From positions 1 to 56,301 of the forward strand of contig LWCA01000091.1 in assembly GCA_001642005.1 (NCBI GenBank): a DNA stretch of 56,301 nt. The letters run 5' to 3'. Shown here piece by piece: positions 10,697 to 23,618 of the stretch (its first letter is position 1; every line of letters begins with the position of its first letter). The notes under the pieces were generated by a model, which saw only the letters and a program-made list of their open reading frames with translations, had not been told where the DNA came from and made no database searches. The position numbers were made by a program, and so were the translations under genes. Source of the DNA: Intoshia linei (lineage: Eukaryota; Orthonectida; Rhopaluridae).

Positions 10697-13600
10697 ATGT
10701 TAAAACTTAAACTGAGGTGCACATCATGCAATAGTCCATTATTGGCTTTAACGAATCTTGTATATGTTGGAAAAGTACGATATGAACAACTTGGAGCTAG
10801 TTCAAATGGTTATGTTTATGCGAAGGTATTTTTTATTGTACTATATAGTATATAACATACAGTATTCCCTCCACAACTCTATAACTCGCCAATGTTGTAT
10901 TTCTTCAAGTGATTATTACTGAATATATAGAAATACTAGTTTGGCTGTTTTGTACTTCGCTCAAATAACACCTAGATCTTCTAAAACTTTTCTACTTGGA
11001 CAAAAAATAGAATCTTACATAAAAATGTCACTATAAAATATTACTAATCTTTTAAAGTAATGGTTCCCAAACGTGACAAGACAATTTTTTATTTTTAAAT
11101 TCTAGGACCATGAATTATATCAAAGTTTTTGTTTTAATGAAATAATTTTCTAAAAAAGGCTAAACAGTAAATTGCTTTTTTGAACATGAAAGCTTAACTT
11201 AACATTTAAACTGGAAATGGAAGTATTGAATCATTCAATTTGAATGTGATTTTTTTTTAAATTCTAGGAATATTCGGTTTTTTTAATTTTATAAAATAAC
11301 AATACACAAACAAAGACTTTTATATAAGCTAGTATGGGTAATTTGGGTTTTGACCATGAAGATGTATGTTTTTGAAATTGAAATTTATAATGTTCATGAT
11401 TTTAAGATATGTATCAGAATGTAGATTTAAAAAAGCTAGGTTTATTTTATTTTAAAAAATAGGATGATTAATTTGTGGTTTTTATCATGAAATATTTTAT
11501 TTCTGATATCTAAAATCTAATTTGTGATAAGATATAATCCTCGAAAAAATGTATTAGAAATTGGTGTTTTAAAACTACCCATCTTTCGTAAATAAGATGG
11601 AACAAAATCAAAAAACTGAAACCCTCCTTAAAATTCGTGTAATAAAAATCCTCTTAAAAATTTCCCTAAATTCCCCCTTCAAAATATGGTCACAAAATTC
11701 CCTAAAAACTATATTTTAAATTTGATACAAAAAATTAACCCAAAAACCCTCTATAAATATGGAAAAAAAAAATTTTGAAAATATGCACTTTAATTTAATT
11801 ATCCGAATAAATATGTGATTTAAGGACAGATTTCAATAAAATAAATTTCAAACATTACGTGGTTATTATAATATACATAGTAAAATTATTTTTTAATTCA
11901 TTCTACAAAGATGTCGATTCTCTGGAGTGACATTCGTTTGAACGATGTATTTTCGGAGCGATACATCTTAGAGCGACATAGTCATCGATTTTTCTAATTT
12001 ATCATATCATTAATTTTTTAAAGAAATTTTAATGTGTTTCTTTATTCATATATTATTATTTGTATTACCTTATATTCACAATTTTGTCGTTTTTTTAAAC
12101 GAATATTTTTTTCTACCATTTTTTAAAGATTTTGAAGATACCTAAAATGTTAAAAATATTCTCTTTAAAACCCTACAAAATTTTGGTCCCAAAAGTATTT
12201 TCAAATTATTTTAAAAATGGTAGAAAATAATATGCTCTTAAAAACAATACAAAATTTTTATCATTGTCATTAAAGAAACCACAAAAATATTGTCAAAAAA
12301 TAAATATAATGTTAATTAAAAAATTGATGATTATGTTGCTCAACTGAATGTTCGTCTTCTACGAAATATTCATGTTTTTATTCATGACATAAATCAAATT
12401 GGTTCAATGTTTGAAGTTGGAGCCACTCATGTTAATTATATTACTATTATTTTATAATATTTTAGACTAGACCTTTAAAATCTACCAAAACGTTTGTAGT
12501 GACAATGAAATGTGATGGCGATGATGACAGTTTAGTCCAACTATCTAGTGTTCAGAGGACATGGATGAATATAAGTGACGGCGACGATTTAGAATTTAGT
12601 TCATTGATACTTAGTTCAAAAAACATCAAAGAAATGTCTGTTAATACTGTTTTTGTTTCAGTGTCTCAACAAATTGAAAAAATGAGCACGCACATCGATT
12701 CTACACAAATAGAATCATATTTAAAGGAAATACTGATTGCTCACCATCTAACATTGGGTCAAATAATTGTAATGAGAATCAACAAGATAATTTATAAATT
12801 GACTGTTGTAAAATTAAAAAATAATGATAGTGTTGAATCAGGAATTTGTACTTCTAAAACGCGATATTATAGTCACAGTACACAACAGAGTAACGTAACA
12901 TTGGGGAATGTTAAAAAAACAGAAGAAAATTTCCATTCTCCCTTTGCTGTAGACGTTGATTTTCAGGACATTGGCGTAGGGGGATTGAATGATGAATTTC
13001 AAACAATTTTCCGCAGGGCATTTATAACGCGATTATTCCCACCTACTATTATGCACGAAATGGGAATAAAGCATTGTAGAGGTATTTTACTTCATGGTCC
13101 CCCTGGAACGGGAAAAACGTTACTGGCACGCCAAATTGGAAAAATGTTGAACGCTAAAGAACCTAAAATTGTAAATGGGCCTCAAATATTAGATAAATAT
13201 GTCGGAGCGTCAGAAGAAAACGTTAGAAAACTTTTTGCTGATGCTGAGGCTGATGAAAAAAAGTACGGAATAAACAGTCCTCTCAATATGATCATTTTTG
13301 ATGAAATTGACGCAATTTGTAAACAACGGGGTTCAATGAGTGGCACCGGTGGTAATGTAACGGATACAGTGATAAACCAACTCTTAAGTAAGTTAGATGG
13401 TGTTGATCAATTAAATAATATTTTGGTCATTGGCATGACGAATAGATTAGACATGATAGACACTGCCTTATTGCGCCCTGGTAGGTTTGAACTTCACGTA
13501 CAAATAAATTTACCTGATGAAGGTGGACGGCAAGAAATTTTGAAAATTCATACATCCAAATTGGCAATAAGCAACAAATTACACAAGAATGTAGATTTGG

Positions 13601-14562
13601 AACAAATTGCAAAAGAAACTGCAAATTTTTCGGGTGCAGAATGTGCCGAATTGGTGAAATCTGCTACAAAAAGAGCCATGAATAAACACATTACTACAAG
13701 TAAATCTGGAGAAATTAAAATGGACAAAAACATTGGAGACAAACTTTTAGTTGAACAACGTGACTTTTGCGATTCAATCCTGACTGATGTTGTACCATCT
13801 TTCGGTTCTCAAGATGCAGAATTGGCGAAAATTCAAAACATTCATATTATTAGGTGGAATAATGAGATTTCAAAGATTATAGACATGTGTAAATGTCTGA
13901 CAAATGTTGAATTTCATAATGATTTGAAAACTCCAATGATTAAAATTTTATTTGAAGGGGAACCGGCTTCAGGTAAAACGTCGATTGCCTCATATCTTGT
14001 AAATTTATCAAATTTTCCATTTATAAAGTACATATCATCCAAGCAAATGATTGGATTTTCAGATTATAGTAAATGTGATCATATTTTACAAATTTTTGAA
14101 GATGCTTATAAATCTAAAATGAGTTGTATTGTTCTGGATGATATTGAATCCATTATTGATTATATTCCGATTGGACCCAGATTTTCAAATGTTATTTTAC
14201 AGTGTCTATTAGTTCTCTTAAATTATGATCCACCCGAATCGCACCGATTGCTAATTATTGGTACCACTGCACAATATAATTTGTTAAAACAGTTGTCGTT
14301 AACGAGTGAATTTCAAAAAATTATCCATATGCCCTTGATTTCTAATACTATGGATATTGTTTTTGTTATTGATGCGATAGGAGCCTTCTGTACGAATTCG
14401 TCAAAAAATGAAATTGTTGATTTGCTAAATGTCGTTGATAATATTAATATCGGAATTAAGAAATTATTGCTGGCTATTGATTCAGCGCAATCTTCACCTC
14501 TTAAATTGGTTGATTATATTATGAAAATGAACAATCAAAACAGTTGTGGAGTTGATTCCTAA
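10697..14562 (+). CDS. NSF: N-ethylmaleimide-sensitive factor (NSF), AAA ATPase
   Basis: Exon 1 (10697-10825) and exon 2 (12466-14562) join in phase 0 to 741 aa, against 744 in human. NSF is the hexameric ATPase that, with SNAP adaptors, disassembles SNARE complexes after membrane fusion. Exon 1 encodes the start of the N domain (RCTSCNSPLLALTNLVYV). Exon 2 carries the rest of N, then D1 with Walker A GPPGTGKT (residues 254-261), Walker B IIFDEID (319-325) and the sensor/arginine-finger stretch GMTNRLDMIDTALLRPGRFE, then D2 with Walker A GEPASGKT (541-548) and IVLDDIE. D1 motifs are intact. D2 differs from the human GPPHSGKT at the second residue (P to E), but D2 mainly supports hexamer assembly. 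The N domain is the least conserved part. The single large exon may reflect intron loss. AATAAA sites lie at about 14717 and 14758. Confidence 0.95.
10826..12465 (+). other. NSF intron 1 with Helitron remnant and fold-back repeat
   Basis: A degraded Helitron body (about 11330-11640, with TATATAAGCTAG and the TTTTGACCATGAAGATG block) and a fold-back repeat (11945-12370) fill this intron. No exon-like stretch was seen. Confidence 0.6.
11945..12370. repeat. Fold-back (inverted-repeat) element in NSF intron
   Basis: The arm at 11945-11995 (core GAGCGACATAGTCATCGATT) pairs with the arm at 12319-12370 (inverse core GAGCAACATAATCATCAATT). A second, inner pair, TTCTACCATTTTTTAAA near 12112 and TTTAAAAATGGTAGAAAA near 12210, gives a nested stem. 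No coding content; class unknown. Confidence 0.5.
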
Positions 14563-15749
14563 ATTCCTAAATTCGTGTAAGCGTAATTCCTAGTCATTTT
14601 TCAGTGTACCCAAAATTTGTGAATATTTTATTTATCGCTTTGTTTATTTAATTTTATTAAATTTATAAACTGTTTTGTTTTTAATGAAACTTATATCATT
14701 TTTTTAATCAAATTTCAATAAATGTCGATAAATATGATTTATCTATGTTGAAAGTGTCAATAAACTTGTTTACAATAAAATTTTAAAATTTATATTGAAT
14801 TCAAAAAATAAAACTTCATCGAATTTTTATTATTGGCTTGAATTTATTAATTTTTATAGTTTAAATTTTTTTCATCGTAACGCTTTGAAAAAATTTTTCC
14901 AATAAAAATTAATTTAAAATATTTATATTTTTTAATTATTTCAAAATGTAGAATAGTACAATATGGTTTTTCCCAAACATTATTTGGAACGTCTTGTAAA
15001 ATAATAAGTAAATATTTGCAATGAAATTCTTAATTTTCAGTTTAGTTTGGGGTTTTCCAAGTTGGGTCATGTTGCCCAGGAGAATCATTTTGCTTACATT
15101 TAATAAATTTACAATTATAATGTATTGAATTGAGAAAATTCTAATTACAGGTAAAATTCCATCAAAATCAAGGATATAATAAGTTTTCTATTTTATTCAA
15201 ATCGACTTAAATATAAATTATTAATTGTATATGGCACGGGATTGGATAAATTTTATTTTCTGACGTGCTACATTTCATCATTTTAATTGAAAAATTTATT
15301 TATTAATGCCATTAGAGAATGACTTGAAAAAGGTTGGCAAATCTCTAATTTATTTGATCATAGGTATTTATTTGTTGATACTTTTTCAAATATTCTCATC
15401 GCTCACTAAAAAACAAATCGCCCAGATTGGGAAGCACAATGATAATGTGATAATATAGACATTTCCAGATTTAAGATTTTTTGAAATTAAATATCCTTAT
15501 CTAAGTGTGAATTTTGTTAATGTATCATATAATTTGCAATATGATATTTAAAAAAAGCTAAATATCTCCCGGCCCCATATATGACCTGTAAAACCTAAAT
15601 GTGCGCACCACCGACTTTTGCGAACACTAAAGTAAATAGTCAATATTTTATTAGTCCAATTCAACCTAATTGTTATGATTTTAATGATGGAATGTGTTTT
15701 TAATTTATTGATCTACTTCGACGCGTCATGAATTGTATCTACACTAGAA
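14563..15749. other. NSF 3' flank and intergenic DNA
   Basis: This holds the NSF 3' UTR with polyadenylation hexamers, then a hAT-like pair of ends (about 15052 GGGGTTTTCCAAGTTGGG and about 15430, inverse GTGCTTCCCAATCTGGGCG). No gene seen. Confidence 0.5.
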
Positions 15750-15990
15750 CAGTGCTTGTCATGGGAGTGACTGGTCACCCCAATGTGTGAATAATTTCAT
15801 TAGGGGGGAATACGAAAATTTTAGATGATAGAGGTGAATGATAAAATTTTAGTATATTTCATTCAATTTAATATAATGTTATGAGAAAAAACCAACATTT
15901 TATCAACCCTTAAGGAAAAAATCCCATTTTACTAAACTTTTTAGATCAAAAATTCCTCCATCTGATTCCAAAAGAAAAACCTATTTTATA
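15750..15990. mobile_element. hAT-like repeat family, copy 1 (truncated)
   Basis: It begins CAGTGCTTGTCATGGGAG and shares its body (a CACCCC block, then GATGATAGAGGTGAATGAT, then repeated AACCCTTAAGG motifs) with an inverted copy at 38216-38474. The Helitron starting near 15998 replaces its far end. Confidence 0.5.
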
Positions 15991-15997
15991 TATAATT

Positions 15998-17828
15998 ATA
16001 CTTTACTTATATAAAAATGAATGTCTGTGTGTGTTTGTATGTGGAATTATTTATTGAAAAAATTGACAGTCGCAGGATTTAAAAAAACCCAATTTCAAAT
16101 ACGGTTTTTCCCAGGATGTGTTTTTCAAAACAAATTCAAATTCAAAATTCATTAGTTCAAAGAATTCTGGTTCTTCAGGATCAAAAACCAAATTTCCCCT
16201 TTTGTTTAAAAAAAATTGGCTTGTATTTATAATGTCAGTATTATAATCGTAAAGTGTCAGTATTTTAAATAGTTTTTCAGTAAAAATATTAAATTGTCAG
16301 TTGATACAAGGACAACTTAAACCTTAAATTAAAGGTTTAAGCTGCCTTGGTTGATATAATAAATTGTCAGTATTTTAGGTGTTAGTATAAATAATTTAAA
16401 TTGGAAGGGCAGTAAAAAAATTATTTTGTCAGTACTTTAAATATAATGTCAGTATTTAACTTAGTAAAACTGACAAATATGTAATTGAATACTGACAAAG
16501 TACTGACATTTTAATATTTATACTGAAAATTTGATATTAAAATACTTCCCAAAAAGTTTAATAAAACATTCATTCTGGAACGCGTTTTAAAATCATTAAC
16601 ATTGTCGTTAATCTCAGCCTCAAAAACGCATACCTTCATGGTCAAAACTCTAAATTACCGATTCGTTTTAAACACCCCAAATTTGTTTTAAGAATGAAAC
16701 ATCCTAAAATTCTTTTTTTAAACATAAATTCTGAAATAGTTTTTAAAATCATAAACATTATCATAAATGGAAATATAAAAAAAATAATTTTCACGATTAA
16801 ACCCCACATTACGATTTTTTTTAAAGGAAAACAGCCCTAGAATTTAAAAAAATTACAGATGGTACCGTTGTAGCCTGTTAAAAAACCCAAAAATTTTCAA
16901 TCTGAATCAGTGACGCCTTCACGGTCAAAAAAGTACTTTAATATTTATTTTTTTTATTTCCAAACTATTTTATTAAAACAAAAAATCTGCAATAATTAAT
17001 GGTCCTACAATTAAAAAAAATTATTCTGATAGAGCTTAATTTGATATATATACAAAATTTCAACCCCAAAAATCTATGCATTCCCGGTGAAAAAAAATTT
17101 TAAATATATTATCAACCAATATTTATCAAATGTTGGATAAAAATAAAAAAGTAAAATAATTATCCTACCATTTCAAAAAAATGTGCATTGAACGTCTACA
17201 CATTTACAATAATGAAATATGGATGAAAATCTATATAATTCATTCCTTCGCAATTTTTAAATTCTCATTTTGAAAAAATTTTGTATAAAATTTAAATTAC
17301 AACAACGATGACTAAAAATAAAACAATTTTGTTATCATTTTTATATTATTACGATCCATTGTAATATTGGTAAAATTCACCTGAAATATGTTTATAAAAT
17401 GCCGAATCCGTTAATTATTGATACATAATTGGTACTGAATATTTATCATCACACTGAAAATGACAAAATAGGTTTTTATAATTTTATTTTTTTTGGAATT
17501 TATGCTATTTTGACACATTTTTAGGGTTGGACTGTTTTTACTTTATTTTTAATATTATACACAACTTCTGTTTAATAAATATAAAAAATTCACTTTCACA
17601 CACAAAAGAATAATTCACTTTAAATTAAAGTGCAATGTGATATGACGGGTCTACGTGTAACAAGTTTGGAACACTCCTTTAAATGATTTATATTATAAAT
17701 TATAATAGTAAATGGTAGCATTTTTAGGTTACATTTTCTTATTGAATTTATTATTCTGGTATAATAAAAATATCCGCCCTCAGCAGACCTAGGTGCTATT
17801 TGTACGAAGTACATAACAGTCAAGCTAG
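15998..17828 (+). mobile_element. Non-autonomous Helitron, full length (copy 2, divergent subfamily)
   Basis: The 5' end TACTTTACTTATATAAAAAT is followed by a TG-rich stretch. The 3' end carries the CTCAGCAGACCTAGG block, the TGTACGAAGTACA hairpin and AAGCTAG, ending CTAG|T at 17828. No Rep/helicase coding is present. The 5' sequence differs from the main subfamily but matches the copy ending at 52137. It holds an internal fold-back (16230-16545). Confidence 0.75.
16230..16545. repeat. GTCAGTATT-rich fold-back inside Helitron copy 2
   Basis: GTCAGTATT or GTCAGTACT recurs at least five times in direct orientation on the left and as ACTGACA on the right. The centre at 16300-16352 is a near-perfect palindrome, ACAACTTAAACCTT paired with AAGGTTTAAGCTG, extended by ACAAGG and CCTTGG. 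It has no match in the other Helitron copies, so it is a nested insertion or local expansion. Confidence 0.6.
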
Positions 17829-20800
17829 TCTATATATAATATATGTAGATTCTACACTTGTATTTTATTATTTCAATTATTTTTTAAATTAACTCTTTTT
17901 TCAGTTTTTTTGCTCGTTGTATTTTAAATTCGGTTATTTTAATAAAACCGGTAATGAATGGATACAAGATTAGTTTACAATTTAAGCTAATTAAATCAAA
18001 GTAAATTAAAATTATGTTTCGTTTTAATACTCAATTTTATTGTCTATGTGGGATATTATGATATTGTTAAATGAGTAATTATATGTTAGTTATCAAGGAA
18101 TAATTAAATATTTTATTAATTCACTACAAAAAATAGCTTTGATAATAGCCCTAACCGTTAAAATTAATGTCATAAGATACTCAAACTTCAAAACTTGCCA
18201 AACGTTACATTTTTCGCCGTTTTTTATTAATAAATGTATTTTTTATTATTAAATTATTTATATTTATTTAAAAGTGTACATTTTGAGGATTGTGGTGGTT
18301 GTGTGTTTATTATTCTAGGGAAATTAATACGATTCTGATTGATTCATTCATAATTTAAATATATTTTAATCATACTGATATTCCTTACTTGTATAAAGTA
18401 AAAGTTAATAAAAATGTTCTGCAACCATTAATTCAGAATATTGAAATCTAAATTGAAAATATAAAAATTCCAAATTAATTGTTTTCGTGCGCAGAAAGTA
18501 TGATAAAATTCAAATATTAACACCTTCACGGACTAAATTTATATTTGTAGTATGACAAATGAAAAAATTTTTTATAAATTAGTACTTTTAATAAATTCAA
18601 TAAACTAATTATAAAATGAGTTAAAACTGTTTATTAAAACCTTTAAATTTCTTTAAACAATGACAAATCCTATATAAATAACGAAATTAAACAGTATACG
18701 TGTTTATACTATTTTTATAGTTCCATGTTTATAAATTCATAAAAATTGTATAACTTTTTAAAAAATAAAATGTATTTTCTATAACTAAATATAAATGTAT
18801 ATACTACCTGTAACGAAATTTGTAGGTGAATTTTCAAGAGCTTTAAATGTACCAACAACATTCACATATAAACTATGAACATTTAGTATACTACACTGTA
18901 TAAACTTAACTTGTGTAACGATCAAGTATATAAACAATACATTGAACTTAAACCGTTAAGATTTTGCCCGAGGGAATATTTATTAAGTCAAGTATGTATA
19001 AAATGATTTCACAAGTGAATGATACTGAATTCTATTGATACAATTTTGATGATTGTTTACATTAGTCGAGCTTGAAATTTTAGATTTAAAGAATTAAATA
19101 AATTGATTCGATAAATCCAAATAATTTATTCCAAATGTGTTTATTTTGACATCTTTAAATGCTACAAATAGTGCCACAATAATCAATGTGTTTATATACT
19201 TTTGATATGAATTATGTATATTATACATTATCCATATTAAATATGGATTTATCTCTATAAACTTTGTTTTGTTGTATTTTGACTTTATTTTTTATAGTTT
19301 TGTGTGTGATTATAATAGATTAAATTTTAAACCCTGTCAAAATTATCTAAATTATATCAAAAATTGGCACTATAATTTCAAAACTGAAATTTTCCGTTTA
19401 TTTGAAAATTGACTTTAGAGGTGTGAATTAAAACTTTGATATTGCAAAGTTTAAAATAATTGTCTTGTATTACTATCGTATGTACATTTATATATATATA
19501 TATATTTCAATATTAAACTAGCAATATACTTTGCGCATATTTGTTTTGTCGTTTAAATATATATGCATTGATTTGATTAAAAGATAACTTGTGACATTAT
19601 TAATTGAGCATAAACTATTCAATTTACCATGAAAGGTTATAATTACTATCATTTCTATTTCAACGATGTTTGGATGTTAAAAATTTTTATCTTGGATAAA
19701 GTAATTTTACAATATGCATTTCAGGGCAGTTTTAGGGTATTTTTATGTTTCCACTTTTTGTAACCCATTTCTTTTATTTATCACGCCTCGTTTAAATTAA
19801 CAATATCATATTATAGAATGCATCTTTAGCTATTTAGGTTTGCATTTACCAAAAAATCTACCCAATTACACCAATTACTAAATTACCTTTTTTTGGGAAA
19901 TTACTTTATTCACATGTCAAACAAAAAATTTGAAATAATTAAATTGTACTAAAATAATACTAATAATAACACTAGAATAACCGGATAAAATAAGAAGAAT
20001 GACCTTTATTTTTTTTAATATATATTTCCCTAAAATACAGATGTACATGATTTATAGAATTATATAGCTTAATGCAGTGGTTTTCAACCTTTTTGTGTTC
20101 GCGACCCCCTTATAAACATAAAAAATTTGCTTTATGATGTAGATTTGTATTATTATAACAAAATTTGTTATCCATATTTCTTTTTTTACACTTCTGAATA
20201 TAATTTTCTTGAGATATTTATTTATTTATTCATGATTAAAATTTTAGCATTATTTAAGCACTTATTACCATTATGTTTCTTATTTCATTTTATTAATTAA
20301 AACTTTAAGTTTAATAATGGTTTGAGTAAATATATTATTTTTTTTTGCGGTCCCCGTAGTAATTTTGTTCACATTTGGCCCGCCAAGAAAATTAAGTCTG
20401 ATACTCCTGTAATCTAAACTTTAGATCGATATTTTGTTTTAACATTTAAATACATAAGTGAAATATCAATTTACAGTAATATAATCAATACAGTCAATAT
20501 TTATAAGTGAAAGGGAATATAAATATTTTGAAATATACATTATAGCACGTTTTTTCAACTAATTAAATTAATTGGTAATTTTTTTTTAAATGGAAATCAC
20601 CACAACCTAGACAAAACTTCAAGATTTTTTAAAATCATAAACACATTCCATAAAATTTAATGTTATTAACGTCAACTTAATTAATTTTATATTCAAAAAT
20701 AATACAATTCTTAATAGTTTTATTTTCCTCATATCCAACAAAGTCGATCTAACTCATCACATTAATTTGGACTATTCTTCATGAAAGTTTTTATAGATTT

Positions 20801-20848
20801 TAATAAAATCAATTTGGTTAAACTGTTTTTTGAGTGTTGTACTGTTAA
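17829..20848. other. Intergenic desert
   Basis: No gene was recognised. Noted: a short TA microsatellite at 19489-19504, a hAT-like end at about 20071 (CAGTGGTTTTCAACC followed by a GCGACCCCC block) and, at 20640-20848, a unit shared with 33200-33410. Confidence 0.55.
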
Positions 20849-22395
20849 CTAGATTGACTGTTATGTACTACCTACACAGACATCACCTAGCTCTGCCGAG
20901 GGCACATTTTTATTCTACCAAAAAAATGAATTTATGTTGAAAATCTAACTTAAAAATTCTGATATTCACTATTATCAATCCTTTAAAGGAGTAGTTCCCA
21001 AATTTGTTTCAGGTGTAACCATTATATCACATTGCTTTTTACTTTAAAGTGAATTATTCCATCTGAATTTTTTTGTTAACATTTGCGTAAAGAATTTAAA
21101 TAAAATTGTTATCCCATTTTTTTTAAATTTATTAGACAGAATTTATTTATAATATTAAAAATAAAGTAAAAACAGTCCAATCCTAAAAATTGTCATAAAT
21201 AGCATAAATTCCAGAAAAAATAAAATTAAGAAACCTATTTTGTCATTTTCAATGTGATGACATATATTCAGTATCAATTTAATAAATAAATCCTAAAAAT
21301 TGTCATAAATAGCATAAATTCCAGAAAAAATAAAATTATAAACTATTTCGTCATTTTCAATGTAATGAGTCATCACTGATGACATATATTCAGTACCAAT
21401 TTAATAAATACTTAAAAATACCAATTGTGTATCAATAATTAATAGAATCTTCACTTTATAAATATTTCAGTCAAATTTTACCATTATTGCAAAGAATTGT
21501 AATATAAAAATGATATTAACAAAGTTTTTTTAGTTTCGTTGTTGTAGTTTCTTATTTACATTTGAATGTTTTAATAAAAATGTTTTGAAAATAAAAATTT
21601 GAAGTTTAAAAATTGCGTAGCAATGAAAAAAATTCCGAAGGAATAAATTATATAGATTTTCACACATATGTCTTTATTGAAAATGTGTAGAGGTTCAATA
21701 GACATTTTTTTTGGAATTGTAGAATCAATCTTTACATTTTCAATTTTTGATTTTAATCGAAATATTTGAAAAATATGGGTTGATAATATATTAAAAATTA
21801 TTTTTCACCGGGAATGCGTAGATTTCGAAGGTTAAATTTTGTATTTATATTAACTGGAATAAGCTCTATCAGAATCTTTCTTTTTTTTTTAATTTTCGGA
21901 CCGTTAATTATTTCGGAAAAAAAATATATGAATACTAAAATGCTTTTTTGACCGTGAAGTCGTCACTTATTCGGATTGAAATTTTTTATGTGTTATAACA
22001 GGATACAACTGTACCAATTGTAATTTTTTTGAAATTCTAGGGCTGTTTTCATTAAAAAAAGAAGGGTCATTTGTGGTTTTGGCCCTGAAGATATAATCTT
22101 TTTAAATTTAAATTTATGATAATGTTTAGAATTTTAAAATCAGCATCAGCGTATATATATTTTTTTAAATTCTTAACTCGTTTGACTTTCAAAAAGACGG
22201 ACAACTGGTGTTTTTGACCCGTAAGATGTGAAATTGGGAGGTTGGAATTTATCTTATTAAACGCCCCGGAAAAAAACTGTAATTGAAATGTGGTCTTTAA
22301 AAAATTCTAAGAGTGGTTATTATTTCAATAAAGTGGAACACTCAGACAGATACACACACAAACAAAAATCGCGTAGCCTTTTATATAAGTTAGTA
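20849..22395 (-). mobile_element. Non-autonomous Helitron, full length (copy 3)
   Basis: On the plus strand it begins A|CTAGATTGACTGTTATG and ends CCTTTTATATAAGTTAGTA. It contains a tandem duplication of about 115 bp (21175-21290 and 21291-21400, both with CATAAATAGCATAAATTCC). No coding capacity. Confidence 0.8.
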
Positions 22396-23475
22396 TTTAG
22401 ATGTACGGTGCTTAAAATTTGTTTTTGCGTCTGCTCTGATATACGTACAGTTGATTTTAACGTGTGTATTGATTATACTCAGTTATACATTCATTAGAGT
22501 ATCATTGTCGTATTCCATTGCCGATCAATAATTATCAAATTAATAATGTTTTAAAATAAATTGTATACAGTTAAAAAAATTACTTATCAATGAAACGTTG
22601 ATAAATAGTAGCTATTCTCAACAAAATTAAATAATCCTTTCATCTTCAATACAATTTTAATTAATATAACATACTACATGACGCCCATCCCATATGCTAA
22701 ACTGAAACTGTTAAATTACTACAAACTAATTTTTTGTTTATATAATTTTAACCAAGTCTATAGAATCTATAACATTATGTGATAAATTTAATAAATCCCT
22801 TAAACCTACAATTAAAATATTAACAGCAGGATACATTATTCGAAAATAAAAAATGTAACTGAATTACAAACACTATTAAAAAATAAAAACGTTCAAAACC
22901 ACATGTAATGTCAAGTTGGTCAATTACATCATCTTGTAGAAATTGAAAATGTATTGTTCCTTTAAATTACATTCCTTGAACTAGCAAGTTTGGAACTCAT
23001 AGTGCTGCCATTTTTTATTACAATGCTACATATATAATGTACTTGACACTGTTAGAGCAGTTACAAATTGTTTAAATTTATACGCCTCTTTTATGTCCAA
23101 TTTATCTAGCTAATTGATAGATTGCCATTTATTTGATAAAGATATCAATACTGAATTATGACTTTGACGTAAAGTGTTGATTGTATTAAAAAATGAACAC
23201 TTTAATAATATTATTACAATAACAATATAAAATGTATATTTTGACATCTACATTTTTATATATAAAGTAACATTAAAGGTAATTTTCGTTCTTAATTACA
23301 TTATTAAATTTATTAGTAACGCAGCTTATTGAATTAATTTTAATATTCAGCACGTAACATGCCTCCTTGTAGAGTGTATATTATGTCATATACTACGTTA
23401 ATTTTATTTTATTTTATAATTTTATCAAACATTAGATTAAACAAACGTTAATACAAAGTAGATACAACGTTTATA
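22396..23475. other. Intergenic AT-rich DNA
   Basis: No gene, repeat family or RNA gene recognised. Confidence 0.5.
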
Positions 23476-23618
23476 ATGGACAGAACATTAACACCTTCAA
23501 ATTATCAACATATTGACAAGAAACGAAAAAAATATAATTCCAATGAAACATTCATATCCACCAATTTAAATAGATTACAAAATGATACTTATTCCAATTT
23601 GAATTATATGGCTAGCAG
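23476..23618 (+). CDS. Candidate first coding exon, possibly of the KIF26-like kinesin
   Basis: An ATG-initiated open stretch of 47 codons plus two bases ends in a splice donor (AG|GTTTAT). Its composition is coding-like (asparagine, lysine, serine rich, starting MDRTLTPSNYQHIDKKRKKY). The phase (two bases left over) exactly fits the acceptor of the candidate exon at 37387, joining as AG|A. No family similarity was recognised. KIF26 N-termini are poorly conserved, so the assignment rests on phase, strand and order only. It could equally be the first exon of an unrelated gene. Confidence 0.35.

Noticed and set aside
12499-12501. GTG at 12499 as NSF start
   Set aside because: The frame is open to an acceptor at 12465 and joins exon 1 in phase, giving a full-length N domain.
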